Source of the DNA: Monodelphis domestica
Lineage: Eukaryota; Chordata; Mammalia; Didelphimorphia; Didelphidae
Length of the DNA stretch: 64,000 bases
Assembly: GCF_027887165.1 (NCBI RefSeq)
Contig: NC_077227.1
Location: forward strand, 442,139,895 to 442,203,894
Direction of reading: 5' to 3'
This document shows positions 11,691-23,359 of this stretch, one piece after another. The position numbers and the translations under genes were made by a program. The stretch's first letter is position 1, and each line of letters opens with the position of its first letter. Under the pieces are notes generated by a model. That model ran no database searches and was not told the origin of the DNA. It worked only from the letters and a program-made list of their open reading frames with translations.

Positions 11691-11962
11691 ATGGAGACAT
11701 TCAAAAGCAGGAAGATGAGTCTACCTACCTACTTACCTGCCCCATAAATGCATGTTGATTGACCAATAATAAAACAATAAATCTTCATATGAGGAATACT
11801 TAAAGCACTAAACATACAGTCAGTAAGTCAAAAACATTTTTTCAGTGCCTGCTCTGTGCCAGGCACTGTGATAAGAACTAGGGATACAAAAGCAAAAGAC
11901 AGTCCCTGTTCTTATGCAAAGGCAACAGGGCATAAAAGCATATTTTTAAAAATCCTTTTTAG

Positions 11963-12160
11963 GAGGCAGCTGGGTGGCTCAGTAAGATTGAGAGCTGGGC
12001 CTACAGACCGGAGGTCCTGAGTTCAAATTTGGCCTTATATACTTCTCAGCTATGTGATGCTGTTTAAGTCACGTGACCCCCATTGCCTAGCCCTTACTCT
12101 TCTCCTTAGAACCAATACACAGTACTGAATCTAGGATGGAAAGCAAGGTTGTTGTTTTTT
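11963..12160 (+). mobile_element. SINE1-type SINE
   Basis: Full-length copy starting ggaggcagctgggtggctca. Short atcctttt-like direct repeats lie at both edges. Confidence 0.8.
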
Positions 12161-12484
12161 TTATCCTTTTTTGTTTCTCTAGAAGTATTAAGAAATAATA
12201 TTTTTCTCTTCATTTCTAAAATGCTAACCCAGACTTTATTTTAAGATATCTTTTCCTTATTCGTGATTCATATAAATGTTATCTGTCTTGGAGAGATAGG
12301 GCGGGGAGTTGTGTCAAAGGACATAGAGGACTATGCCAATTTGAACATTTCTCATAGAAATGAGAAATTTCATGAAAATGGCTTAGATATAGATTAATGT
12401 TAAGTTAAGTAATATCATTTCTGGCAGCCAGAAACCTAAATTCAGAGTATAGTATTAGTATTAGTTTTTTTCTTTAACAGTTAT

Positions 12485-12670
12485 TTAGTAGAAAAAGCCT
12501 TGGATATGAAATCAGAAGTCTCACATTTGGGACTCAGCTCTGCCACTTACTATGTGTGACCTTTGGCAAGTCTGTTTCCCTCTCTGGGCTTCAGTCTCCT
12601 TATTTGCCGTATGTGGTAGATCAGATAATCTCTAAAGTCCCTTCTGATTCTTTAGTCTTAATATCCCTTC
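12485..12670 (+). repeat. MIR-like SINE
   Basis: It contains ctctgccacttactatgtgt and cctctctgggcttcagtctc in the MIR order. Confidence 0.65.
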
Positions 12671-12824
12671 TATGAATTTTGGACTCTAAATCCAGCTACC
12701 CATTACATTATCTTGTAGTCACCAGCATCACTTTATATTCCATTGGTAGCCCCTTCCATCCCATTGGCAGATAACAGACACCATATCCATGGACATAATA
12801 TTCTCTTTCTGAAAAGGCAGAGCC

Positions 12825-12945
12825 CTAGCTGTGTGACCCTGGGCAAGTCACTTAACCTCAATTGTCTTGCCCTTGCTGCTCTTCTACCTTGGAACTAACA
12901 CAGCATTTATTTTAAGACAGAAAGTGGGGGTTTAAAAAAAAAGCC
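12825..12945 (+). mobile_element. SINE1-type SINE, 5'-truncated
   Basis: Begins in the core (agctgtgtgaccctgggcaa) and continues to an A-rich tail. Confidence 0.75.
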
Positions 12946-13234
12946 AGGGCCATCTTTAGACATGTAGCCATGGATAAATCATATTGTGTGGATAGTCCTG
13001 CCTCTACTTTCCTTAAATGTTTAAAAACATATCAAAGCTGATAAAACAAACATCCACGACTCTAATGGTTAGATCAAGTAGAGATGCTACAAAAAAGCAG
13101 CCCAAAGGATGGATTCAGTAAAGAGAAGGAGATGTCTATTTGCGGGCATCATTCCTAGGTAATCAGGTCCAGTCCTCCTTGATAGTGATGGCAGGTAGGA
13201 ATTTTCATGATGTTTGCATATGAACCAAGTGGAT

Positions 13235-13440
13235 TGTTGTAGACAGGGTGATGGATTTGTAAGCAGACCACATAGGTTTGAATCCTGACTCTTCCAGGTG
13301 TAATCTTGGACAAGTCAGTGAGTGTCTCTCTGTGCCTCGATTCCCCCATCCATCTCCAGATAACATCTGCACTACCTACCTCACAAGACTGAGGATCAAG
13401 TGAAGAAGTGGATGAAAGGAGGGGTCTAAACATCAGCTAC
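13235..13440 (+). repeat. MIR-like SINE
   Basis: The blocks tttgaatcctgactcttcca and ctacctacctcacaagactg give the MIR order. Confidence 0.6.
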
Positions 13441-13456
13441 TGTTCTGTAGGGGAGC

Positions 13457-13762
13457 CCATCAGACCTGTTTGTTGGTGTCCTTTAACTGGAGGTACACAC
13501 TGTCTCTCAATTGAAAATAAGGATCATGAACTTGAGCTAATCTTCCCTTGGAAGATAAACAACCCTTAATAAAAGCTGCACCTCCCCCCAAGCGCCCACC
13601 ATCGTTGCCAGTCATCTCCACCTCCATCCTCATTGCTCCATCACTATTATCCTCACTGTCTTCATCATCAAACCACATTTTCAGGGCTTTGTTGCTTGTG
13701 GCAGGAGCACTTTGCTGAACGCTAAACAAAGAGAGTGACACAGACCCAGTCCCTGCCTGGCA
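13457..13762 (-). other. Unidentified coding-like segment
   Basis: The minus strand is open for about 100 codons and ends in TGA at 13457-13459. The translation has an acidic block (WFDDEDSEDNSDG) and a non-repetitive C-terminal part (LAQVHDPYFQLRDSVYLQLK). A possible acceptor (ctctttgtttagcgttcag, minus strand) lies just inside the open stretch, and there is no ATG at the start. It does not read like any SINE or LINE in the window. It could be a terminal exon or a retrocopy fragment, but I cannot name it and chance is possible. Confidence 0.25.
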
Positions 13763-15088
13763 ACGGCTTGTAAACTATGATAGAAACACTGAGAACATGC
13801 TCAGCACATTGTGAGGCTGTACTGTTCTTTGTGTACAGAAGGTGATACTATTGATCAGTGGGATGTGCGCTTCGAGTTGTTTTTGTAGGAAATGGTAGAG
13901 ATGGATTTGTACTGATCCATCAAAGTCTTCCCACCCAGTCTTCCTCAGGAAAACAGTATGTCCTTGCAAGAAGGTTAGTCTGAGGTTGAGGATCTGGTCC
14001 TATACTAGAATAGAAACAATAATCCAGTACATTAGTGGACTAGTAAAATGCTACAGTTAGTTGGATAAGCAACAGAGAGAGAGGGAGGAAACAAAAAGGG
14101 GGAGAGAGAGACACAAGACAAAGACAGAGACAGAAAGAGAGGGAGGCACAGCCTGACTCAAGGTGTCTGTGCCTTGGTGGAGTCACTAAAGGACTGCTTT
14201 CCATCTCAAAAACTCTCTTAACAGTATCAAGTGAGTCAATTATCTGCATTTTGACGGAAATTTATATTATCTTTCATTTTTATAGAATTTTTATTTCCAG
14301 ATATATTACCTCCTTTCCTCATTCTCAACCTAGAGAGCTAATCTTTATAACAAAAAGGCAGGGAAAGCTGTTCAGCAAAACTAACCAAATGGCATCAACT
14401 CAATATGAGAGTATAACCCAGACCCAGACTCAGCCACTGGTCCCACTTTGACCTTCCTGGTGAAAGAACAGATCTAGTCTCTGTCCACTTTTCTTTGTAT
14501 CATCCATCCTTTGGAAATGAACTTCTTTCCTCATTTGCCACCTACTAATACTACTATGCAGTAGTATGCTAGTAAGTGTTTAACAACCAGGTTTCTGGGG
14601 GGAAAAATCTGTGACACACTTTAAAGACTAATTTTCGTTATTAACATTTTCTTTGTTAGTTTCTTAAATCTCAACAATCAACAAAGCAAAAAATCAAGCC
14701 CTTATTTGTAGCAGTTACCAGTTTGTATGCTTTTACACACTCTTATTCCCTATGACTTTTCCAGTTTCTTTCTCTGTCCCTATGCAAAGAGGTCTGGCTC
14801 ATGCATAAGACCCCATCAGTTTGCTTGTCTGATGAAACCTCTCCACATAGAGGATATTAGGAGTTTGCTTTGGGGAAAATCATTAAGATATAGGAGAGCC
14901 TATGGAGTATGCATTGACATCTCTGTGGTTCTAGTTGGCTAACTGCATGATTTAAGGGGAGCTTTCTGATTGGCTTTGGAGAAATGTCAACATCAACTAT
15001 TCTTTTGTCTCTTTTGCTCTTGGGGAAGTGAACTGGATGCCTCTTTTACTCAAGGCCTCTGGTAAAAGACCATGCTCTAAGGGCAAGA
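13763..15088. other. No gene recognised
   Basis: Unique-looking intergenic sequence with a GA-rich patch at 14075-14145. No repeat or exon recognised. Confidence 0.5.
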
Positions 15089-15096
15089 CTTTAGGG

Positions 15097-15398
15097 CAAT
15101 GATGGAGAACCTTTTAGAGACCTGTGCTGTGCCCCCTGCCCAGTGCAGGGCATGCCCACCCCCTTGCCCCCCATAGGGGAGGGAGGAAATGTTCCCATTG
15201 GGCTGCTGGCAAAGGGGCAGGTGGTATGAAAAAAAATGTTGTCAGGCATGTGGAGAGGGGGAAGGGAACAGCTCCTCTCAAGTTCCTCTGCCTTTCTAGT
15301 AACAAACTCTGGAGGTGGGAGGGAGGCTGACATGTGTGCCCACAGAGAGGGCTCCATGTGCCATCTTTGGCTCGTGTGCCATAGATTTGCCATCACTG
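15097..15398. mobile_element. Non-autonomous hAT-type transposon, same family
   Basis: It shares the end pattern and interior (ctttctagtaacaaactctg, agagggctccatgtgccatc) with the element at 6535-7024. Ends are CAATGATGG and CCATCACTG. The 8-bp duplication is CTTTAGGG (15089-15096) and CCTTAGGG (15399-15406), 7 of 8 identical. 302 bp, no transposase. Confidence 0.85.
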
Positions 15399-16024
15399 CC
15401 TTAGGGTCTCCTTCCCTTCTCAGGCCATATGATCCTGAAAAGCATGACTTGGTCCATAGTATTTTTATTTATTCTGTTCAAAATGGAGTAGAACCCCTGA
15501 CTTGGGCAAGTTTCAAAGGTCAGGAAGATTAAATCTGAATCCAGGCAGGATTTTATAGCCAGCACAGCATTAATGTGTCAAAGAGCAAGAAATGATCACC
15601 AGCAGTGACCTTCAGGACCCTCCCACCCAGGAGGAAGGACTCATTTGGCATTTGTGTTGAAATGAGACATGAATTTGATGGGACCAGTGCTTTGTAGGAA
15701 CTAACTTTCAAGCCTACTCTCCAGATACCAAGGCATTTTGGGAAAGAGTCTCCCAAGATGTGTAGAAAATATATGCTTGTTTTTTATGTATTTTTGAAGT
15801 AAATATCTCTTTGTAAAACTTGATTGGTGTTCAGTGGTTATATGAAACTGGTGCCCTAGAAATTGGCTGCTATCAATTGAGTAGTGGAGGCTTGATCTAA
15901 TGGCAGCACAAGACACCCCAACCCCTCAGGGTAACTCCCTGGAACCCTGAGGGACAGATGTAGCAGTTTGGATCTTGAAGAGAAGCCAGAGCATATAAGT
16001 TATACAAATGATAACTAGAAGATA

Positions 16025-16260
16025 GTTAGGAAGCTTAGTGGATAAAATGCTGGGCCTGGAGTCAGGAAGACCCAAGTTCAAATCTGAACAAGGACACTTC
16101 CTAGCTGGGCAAGTCACTTATCATTTTTTTGCCTTAATCCACTAGAGAAGGAAATGGCAAACCACTCTAGTATCTTTTCCAAGAAAATTCCATGGATAGA
16201 ATTAGTGTGCTATGGTCCATGAGATCACAAAGATTTGGACATGACTACACAGCAAATGAC
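16025..16260 (+). mobile_element. MAR1-type SINE, first of three in a row
   Basis: It contains gagaaggaaatggcaaacca and the atctttt/ccaagaaa block. Two more copies follow in the same orientation within 600 bp. Confidence 0.78.
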
Positions 16261-16317
16261 ATGTAAGCTCATTGAGGGCAGAATCTGGTTTATCTGCTTG
16301 ATGCTTAATCAGTCTTT

Positions 16318-16545
16318 CTGGGCAGCGTGGTGGTACAATGGATAGGTCTGAAGAGTTAAAATCTGGATTCCGACACTTACTAGCCAAGTGACCTTAGGCA
16401 AGTCACTTAATCCTGTTGGCCTCGGTTTTATCATCTATAAAATAACCTGGAGAAGGAAATGGCAAACCACTCCAAAATCTTTGCCAAGAAAACCCCAAAT
16501 GGGGTCACAAAGAGTCAGACAACTGACTGACAACTGAACTGAACA
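16318..16545 (+). mobile_element. MAR1-type SINE, second of three
   Basis: Well preserved, with ccaagaaaaccccaaatggg and the cagacaactgactgacaac tail. Confidence 0.8.
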
Positions 16546-16584
16546 TCAATACAATAATCAGAGATCAGTTAGGAAAAAACAAGG

Positions 16585-16855
16585 AGGTGGTGAAGACTCA
16601 GTGATTATAAGCACTGGGCCTGTAATCAGGAAGAACTGAGTTCAAATCCATCCTGAGACATCTACTAGTTGTGGGTCTCTGGGTCAAGTCACTTAATCTC
16701 TGATTGCCTGACAAAATAAACCACTGGATCCACTGAAGAAGGAAATGGCAAACTGTTTCAATATCCTTGCCAAGAAAACTCCATAAATAGCTATGGTCCA
16801 CAGGGCCACAAAGAATAGACACAAGTGAAAACAACTAAATAGCAATGACTGGAGA
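16585..16855 (+). mobile_element. MAR1-type SINE, third of three
   Basis: Diverged copy with gaaggaaatggcaaactgtt. Confidence 0.75.
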
Positions 16856-16859
16856 TCAT

Positions 16860-18060
16860 TTAGGAGAAAACTGTCCCCCTTGCCCCTCCTCAGTTTCTGT
16901 TATCCAACCCTGTTCACCTCTTGTACTGTGCCCTCTGGAATTCTCATTCCATATTGAGCAAATTACCTTTAGCACTAAGAGTTCTTTCACCCATTCCCCC
17001 ATCTAGAGAAGCGGTCCCCTTCTGAAGATAGTGCATCTCCAACTATCCTCCCCAATGCTGTCAGTACCTTCTCACATTCCCAAGCCTGCCCCATGGTCCT
17101 ACAAGAGAAATAAGAACATTCTTTGTTCCTCCTTGTCATTCCAGATTTTTCTTTGTCTTCTTCCCTCTCTAATCTTTCTTTTTGAGATCCATTGATTCTC
17201 TAATCAGTCAAAATTATGATGGTCAGATATACAACACTTAGGTCACTCTCTCTCCTTTCTCAACGAGTCCAGTAACTGGCTCACCATTTTCCTTTCCTCT
17301 CCAAATCCTGTCCTTCTCTTAAGTGACTTCAATATTCATGTAGATTCTACTTTAATTTTTCTAAAGCCTAACTCATCTTTGCCTCTAACCTCTCCCCTTT
17401 TCAAACCTTACTATTGCCATCAAAGGCGCCTCTAGTGATGCAGGTCCATGAGCTCTGCTTTGACCTCTTCTCACTCTCCTCACCCACGTGTTTAAGTTGT
17501 GGCTTGTTTTCACTTTCACAGCAACTCTTATTCACACTCTTTATCTGACTACCACCTTAGTTTAGACTCTTAACCCTTCTCAACTAGATTACTCCAATAG
17601 CTTCTTAATGAATCTCCTAGCCTCAAGTCTCTCAAAAACATTCCACTGTTTTTTTACACACTGCTGCCAAATTAATTTTCCAAAAACACAGAAATGCTCA
17701 AGTGGCTACTCTATTCAACCAATGCCAGTGACTTTCATTTTCTCTAAAGTAAGATATGACCTCTTATGTTTAGTGTTTATCCTACACAGCTCAGTTCCAA
17801 TATGTCTTTCCAAGCTATTTGTATATTATTCCTCCTCCTGTACCCTAAGGTCCAGAAAAATTAGCCTTTTTTGTTCCTCACTCAAGACATGCTACGAGTC
17901 TTCCCTGTGCCTTTACAATGGCCATTTCCTCACACCTGGAACACATTCCCTCTGTATCTCTACCTAAAATCCCTCCCTTCCTCTAAGATGCAGCTCAGGC
18001 ACTATCTTCAGCATGAGGTCTTTCCTGATCCCGCTCAACTACTAATCCTGACTCTGGGGG
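16860..18060 (+). mobile_element. L2/CR1-clade LINE fragment
   Basis: Plus-strand sequence resembles an L2-type LINE. An endonuclease-like 'LLLSDFNIHVD' is readable near 17310-17345, and the 3' part (gaacacattccctctgtatc, gcagctcaggcactatcttc) resembles the L2 3' region. Stops interrupt every frame. Confidence 0.55.
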
Positions 18061-18069
18061 TCCTGGAGC

Positions 18070-18175
18070 TAGCTAGAGAGAGCTGATTGTTTAATTTTCA
18101 GTAGGAGCATTTACACCTTGGAAATAAGCAAGGTGATCAGGACTTGGTTGATTATTTTGTTGATTGTGATGCAGA
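18070..18175 (+). repeat. Interspersed repeat of unknown family, copy 1
   Basis: ttttcagtaggagcatttac and the ccttggaaataagcaaggt block match 19990-20070 in order. Probably an old mobile element. Confidence 0.4.
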
Positions 18176-18228
18176 AAATGTTAATAATATACATTAAACT
18201 TAAATTTCTTTCATTTCAGGTACAATTT

Positions 18229-18418
18229 TTTTTTAAAACCCTTACCTTCCATCTTGGAGTCAATACTGTGTATTGGCTCCAAGGCAGAAGCAGGCAATGG
18301 GGGTTAAGTGACTTGTCCAGAGTCTCACAGCTAGGAAGGGGCTGAGACCAGATTTGAACCTAGGACCTCCCATCTCTAGGCCTGGCTCTCAATCCACTGA
18401 GTCACCCAGCTTCCCCCT
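18229..18418 (-). mobile_element. SINE1-type SINE
   Basis: Antisense full-length copy. Near-perfect direct repeats CAGGTACAATTTTT and CATGTATAATTTTT lie at the edges. Confidence 0.82.
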
Positions 18419-18524
18419 CATGTATAATTTTTTTCCCAGAAAACCAATTATTAAATACTTACCAGCACAGTCCTGCCTCCTCATAATACTTTAAATTTAA
18501 CTACTCTGTTCAAATGTGTGTATG

Positions 18525-18600
18525 TGTATATATATATACATATATAATATAAACTTTGTATTTATTCTATATATGTATATATAGAGAATTTGTATCATTG
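18525..18600. repeat. AT-rich dinucleotide tract
   Basis: Imperfect (TA)n/(TATG)n. Confidence 0.8.
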
Positions 18601-18715
18601 AATATAAAATCATTGAAAGTAAAGATGGTTTCATTCTTTGTACTTTATCCCCAATATTGAGCCCAGTGTTTGATACTTTTTAAGTCCTTAATAAATACTT
18701 GTTGATTGATTGTTT
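18600..18715 (+). mobile_element. L2 3' end
   Basis: It contains 'gcccagtgtttgatactttt' followed by 'taataaatacttgttgattg', an L2 3' terminus. Confidence 0.5.
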
Positions 18716-19234
18716 TGTATTGATTATATTTTGCGTTTTGTATAAGGTGTATAAGAAGACTTGATGTCTTTATTCCCTCTGACATATTTTCAGATATGTT
18801 CTATTTATTTTTGTTAAATCATTCAAAAAAAAATGTATGGCATGAACATGCTGTTTAAGGGGAAGTTTAGGTTTCTTTTCCCTTCTAAATATAATCAATA
18901 CTGTGATACCTTAGACAATTCAAGCAACAACTAGTAATCATAGTTTACTTTGGTTTTATTTTAGGGAGAAATAATATCTTTAATATATGTCCAGACATTG
19001 GAATCCTAATGTTAGCTCACTAACATTCTTGTGGTCTGATAACAGTATGTGGCTATCAACTGAATAATAGAATTGAATTACTCCTTGGTCTCTAAAATAC
19101 ACTGTTGAGGTATCTTAAAATGTTTATAAAGCTGTCTTCCTTTTATATGCTTAAAAAAAATTCATAGTGCTCCATGTTTGCAAAGAAGAGAGGGAAGTAT
19201 ATTTTCTAATTTTGGGGACCAAGTTTGCTCATTT

Positions 19235-19440
19235 CATTTATAGTTTATGTTTTTTAAACCTACCATTTACATTATTGCAGTAATTTTCCTACTTCTGTTT
19301 ACTTCACTTTGTGTTAGTTCATTTACATCATTCCAGGCATCTCTTCATTCTTCATATTCATGATTTCTTATAGTGTAATAATATTCTATTTCATTCATGA
19401 ACCAAATTTTGCTAAGCCGTTCCCTAATGATTGAGCATCC
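19235..19440 (-). mobile_element. L1 3' fragment, short and old
   Basis: It shows the same L1 3' sequence as at 22.4 and 55.2 kb (cttcatattcatgatttct, then a stretch like gccgttccctaatgattgag), in antisense orientation and truncated. Confidence 0.55.
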
Positions 19441-19935
19441 ACTTTGTTTTCAGTTTTCCTCCTCTCTTCCTCAGCTAGATTCCTCCAAAAAGCCATTTAT
19501 ACTGGCTATTTTCCTTTCCTCTCAATTCTCTTACAAGCCTATATAGTCTGCCTTCCAGTTTCATCATGCAATGGAAAATGCTCTCTCCAAAATTTCCAAT
19601 GATCTCTTTGTTGCCAAATCTAATGATTTGTTTTTTCTTAAACTTTATCCTTTTTGACCTCTTCAAATTGTTTGACACTGTGGGGCACCTTCTCCTGGGT
19701 TTTTATGATACCCGCCTCTCTCACTTCTCATATGACACATCAGTCTCTAGACTTTTGTTAGCTCCTCATCTATGTCAAGTCCGCTAACCATAGGTGTATA
19801 CTAAGACTGTCTTTTCCATTCTACACTTTCATTTGGTGAACTCATTACTTCTCATTGGTTCAATTATTATCTTCTCACAGACCATATCTAGATCTATATA
19901 TTCAGCTCTAGTGTCTTTCCCCTTAGTCATCACCA
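19440..19935 (+). mobile_element. L2/CR1-clade LINE fragment, RT core
   Basis: Near 19650-19690 the plus strand reads like the RT core 'DLFKLFDTVGH' of L2-type LINEs (family pattern D-L-x-x-A-F-D-T-V-D-H). The surrounding frame is decayed. It lies directly after an L1 3' fragment. Confidence 0.55.
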
Positions 19936-19944
19936 GGGGTGGGC

Positions 19945-20085
19945 CAGAGCCAGCTCATAACAATGCCAACTACTTTGAATGTTACATTTTTCAGTATGAG
20001 CATTTGCACCTCAGAAATCAGCAAATGCTACAAATCAGAGTTTGATATATTGTTGTGTTGATTTGGATGGCTTCTTCTAAGAACC
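19945..20085 (+). repeat. Interspersed repeat of unknown family, copy 2
   Basis: Related to 18070-18175: tttttcagtatgagcatttg, then cacctcagaaatcagcaa. Confidence 0.4.
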
Positions 20086-20155
20086 TCCATTTAAGGAGGG
20101 TACTCAGGCCAGCCAACTCTTCATTTCCCACCACGTTGCACTCGGTACTTCTTCC

Positions 20156-20509
20156 TGTAAAGATTAAAATTTAGGAATATGGGGAGACTGAGGCAGGTAG
20201 AAATTAGTTTCTCTCTGCAAGGAGTATTATATTTTTTAGAGGTTTATTAAGGATTAAGGATTAAAGAATATACAAGTAAGAAACATGTGCCTAGGCCAGA
20301 GGCCTAGATAAAATAACCTCACATCATGGAAGAGATGCCTCTGCTCCAAAACGGAAGTCCAAAAGAGAGCCAAAAACCTTTGCCACCAGCTTAAATCCTT
20401 CCTCCATCTCGGCCCACCTCAGAATTCCCGTGAGATTACAAAGCATTTTGGGGAAGTGGAGCAAAGGCTTGTGGGGATTTTAGTCCTGTATTCGAGTCTA
20501 TTTTTTACA
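20156..20509 (-). mobile_element. Solo LTR (family B), second copy
   Basis: 354 bp, same family and orientation as 3273-3628, flanked by TTCC on both sides (20152-20155 and 20510-20513). The 4-bp duplication points to a class I ERV. It lies in intergenic sequence before an L2 3' end. Confidence 0.85.
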
Positions 20510-20514
20510 TTCCT

Positions 20515-20690
20515 GTTCCACTCCTCACCCCAAACTTTTAGGCCTCCTTGTATTTGTCTTAACCATTAGAATATAAACTCTTCAGGAGCAAGGACTTTCT
20601 TTTTGGTTTGTATTTACATTCTCAGCCTTCTAGCATAGTACCTAGTATATCATAAGTGCTTAATAAATGGTTGTTGCATGACTGTTTAAA
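20515..20690 (+). mobile_element. L2 3' end
   Basis: The sequence passes through 'aatataaactcttcaggagc' and ends 'cataagtgcttaataaatgg', the typical L2 3' terminal pattern. It follows the solo LTR at 20156-20509. Confidence 0.6.
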
Positions 20691-20837
20691 TTTCAAAAAG
20701 TAATGGAGAAAATTTTTAATGAAAACAGATTCAACTTTCAAGTATGTCATAGTTTTGAAAAGCTCGTTCTTAAATATTTAGCAGCATGTGCTTGCCAATC
20801 ACTACTAGACATTTCACATTGAATATCCCAAAGTTTA

Positions 20838-20998
20838 TGTATATAATATAAATATACACACATATATATATATTTATACACACACAAAAGTATATATAGA
20901 ACAAGTATATATGTATGTGTATATATGCACACAATGTATATATACATGGACTTGAAGAACAATTGTATATATACTTACATACATACATATGTATATAT
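20838..20998. repeat. AT/AC-rich microsatellite cluster
   Basis: Mixed tatata and acacac units. Confidence 0.85.
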
Positions 20999-21143
20999 GG
21001 AGTAAGTGTCTGAAACAGGATTTGAACTAATTTCTTTCCTGATTCCTGGTCTACTGTGTAACCTAGCTTCTAGTAAGCCAGGGTTCAACAATACACATAC
21101 ACACACATATACACATATAATATAACATATAAAATGTTGCAGG

Positions 21144-21340
21144 GAGCAAGGTGACTGAGTGGATTAAGAACCAGGCCTAGATATAGGTGTTCTTTGATTC
21201 AAATATGGCCTCAGACACTTCCTGACTGTGTGACCCTGGGCAAGTCACTTAACCCCCATCATCTAGCACTTACCATTCTTCTGTCTTGAAATCAATACAC
21301 AGTATTGATTCCAAGATGGAAAGTAAGGGTTTTTTAAAAA
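21144..21340 (+). mobile_element. SINE1-type SINE
   Basis: It contains the body gtgtgaccctgggcaagtca and the tail 'aatacacagtattgattcc', between AT-rich microsatellites. Confidence 0.8.
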
Positions 21341-21379
21341 AATGCATATATGCACATAAACACTGTTCTTCAAGTTCAT

Positions 21380-21440
21380 GTGTGTATATGTATATGTAAA
21401 TATATATAATATATATATATATATATTTTTTTTTTTTACT
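21380..21440. repeat. (TA)n tract with T run
   Basis: Follows the SINE at 21144-21340. Confidence 0.8.
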
Positions 21441-21518
21441 GTAGATATAGGTATAAAGATTTATACATATACTTGTTCTTCTCCCCACTGGAATGTAAAC
21501 TCCTTTTGAGTGAAGAGT

Positions 21519-22251
21519 TGCCATGGGCGGGGTCCAGCCTCACAGGTATAGAACAATCAGTCAAAGTAAATAGCAAACAGAAGACAGCTTAATCAATAAG
21601 GCCATGGGACTGCTTTGCATCTGACAGCCGCTCCGCCATTCCCAGGCTTGGTTTTGATTTTTATACCCATTTTCTTGGCATGCAGATTGCATTACCTAAC
21701 ACACATGTTCAAAGAGAGATAATTGGAAAAGTGATACATTAACTTTTAACAAATCACTTGATTAACATTCTATATTCTTATATTGTGATTACAGAATACA
21801 AGATAAATGATTTCGTCACGGGTGGCTTACTAGGGACTTTCTGAGTTACTGATTTGTGTAATTGAGTCACTGAGGCATACTGAAGCTTGATGTACTTGTA
21901 CTTATTGTATGAGCCTCTATGATTGATTTGTGTGCTGGCTTCATGAGAATAGGTTTCTGTGAGTGGGAAAGTTTTTGGGTTTGGCCTGTATCTGCGGTTT
22001 TGCTGGGAATTATGTACCTAAGTAAAAGTTAACCTATGATAGTCTTTTTGGGATTGGGTTTGAGGGTCTGATCTTTTGGTGATGTTTTAGAGAATTAGGG
22101 TACAGGTGTTTTGCTCTTGCATTATTTGAGACTAGGGGGAATAATAATCATGTCAATTCATACGTAAGGGGCATTGATGAAAGAGGTCATGTAAAAGAGG
22201 GATTGGGTGGGCAATCACATCTCACCAAGCACCACTCTATGGTCTCCTCAG
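21519..22251 (-). mobile_element. Solo LTR (family F, perhaps class II ERV) inside an L2 3' end
   Basis: AAGAGT occurs directly on both sides (21513-21518 and 22252-22257), a 6-bp duplication as in class II (beta-like) ERVs. The flanks, gaatgtaaactccttttgag and the gttttatttttgtgtttgta part, rejoin into one L2 3' end. The minus strand has a TATA-like gggtataaaaatc near 21653-21665 and ends ...CCCATGGCA. The other terminus lacks a clean TG, so that boundary may be shifted by a few bases. Confidence 0.65.
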
Positions 22252-22369
22252 CTAAGAGTGTTTTATTTTTGTGTTTGTATACCCAGTGCTTGGCAAACAG
22301 CAGGCATCTAGTAAACGCTTGTTAATGGATTGGTTGAACTCAACTCTTCTCTGGGGTCAAGTTTCAACA

Positions 22370-22960
22370 TTATGATTTTACAATATTCTGTTTAGTTTTA
22401 TTATCATTTCTATTTACATTGTGGTAGTCATTGTGTATATGTTTTCCTGGTTCTTCTTACTTTACTCTTTATTAGTTTATATCAGTCTTTTCCTGTTTTT
22501 TCTGAATTCTTCATAGGCTATTTCTAAAGGTGCAATAATATCCAATTATATTCACATTCTGATATTTGGTTAGTCATTCCCCAATCAACAACTGGTCTTA
22601 TTTTGTTTTCATTTGTTTGCCAACAAAAAGTGCTACTATCAATATTTTGGTGGCATAAGACTTTCTTAGTTATATACTTAACAGTGGGATCTCTGAGTTA
22701 AAAGTATGGACATTTTAGTCTCTTTCTAAAAATAATTCTGAGATCCTTTACAGAATGATTGGATCAATTCATAGTTCTATCAAGAGTATATTAGTGTTTC
22801 TGTATTTCTGTGGTCTCTCTAATATTTATATCATACTCCCACCATTTGTCATCTCTGCCAATTTTCTGGATGTGAAAGTAAAAATTCATAGTTATTTTCA
22901 TCTGAATTTCTCTTAATATTAACAACTTGGGGCAATCTTTCATATGCATAAAAATAAAAA
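22370..22960 (-). mobile_element. L1 3' fragment, degraded
   Basis: The plus strand reads as the reverse complement of a marsupial L1 3' end, with phrases such as 'gtcattccccaatcaacaactgg' in part, 'aaaaagtgctactatcaat' and 'cagtgggatctctgagt'. It parallels 55200-55620 but is much more diverged. No frame remains. Confidence 0.7.
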
Positions 22961-23309
22961 AAGTAAACAGTAGAACAATTAGATAAGCTAGCACTTATAA
23001 TTTTATAAATATTAGCTAATTTTAATTTCACAATAACCCTGAGAGGTAGGTGTTATTAATCCCCATTTTATAGCTAAGAAAACCAAGGCAGACAAAGGTT
23101 AAATGATTTACCAGGTCACACAGCTAGTGTCTGACAGGATTTTAACTCAGTTCTTCTCTATCTACTAGACCTAATCCCTTAATTCTATTCATCAATTTGA
23201 CTTCATCTTCTATGGGATATTATTTAGTTCATACCCATATGATCTGATGATTTTTCCTACTTCAATTTAAGTCTGAATTTTGCAATAAGAAGTCCATGAT
23301 CTGAGTTCC

Positions 23310-23310
<1 letters not shown>

Positions 23311-23358
<48 letters not shown>
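23311..23358. repeat. (TA)n microsatellite
   Basis: About 23 perfect TA units. Confidence 0.95.

Positions 23359-23359
<1 letters not shown>

Larger units (their letters stand above)
11225..11950. mobile_element. Two L2 3' ends around an antisense MAR1-type SINE
   Basis: 11225-11400 resembles an L2 3' region on the plus strand (agatggtgagttcctaaaga, then cttagcctagtacttgatac). 11815-11950 is an L2 3' end on the minus strand (cagtgcctgctctgtgccag). The MAR1-type SINE at 11405-11615 lies between them. Confidence 0.5.

Noticed and set aside
13457..13762. Naming the acidic orphan frame as a specific gene
   Set aside because: I could not match it to any protein with confidence, so it is kept only as unidentified.
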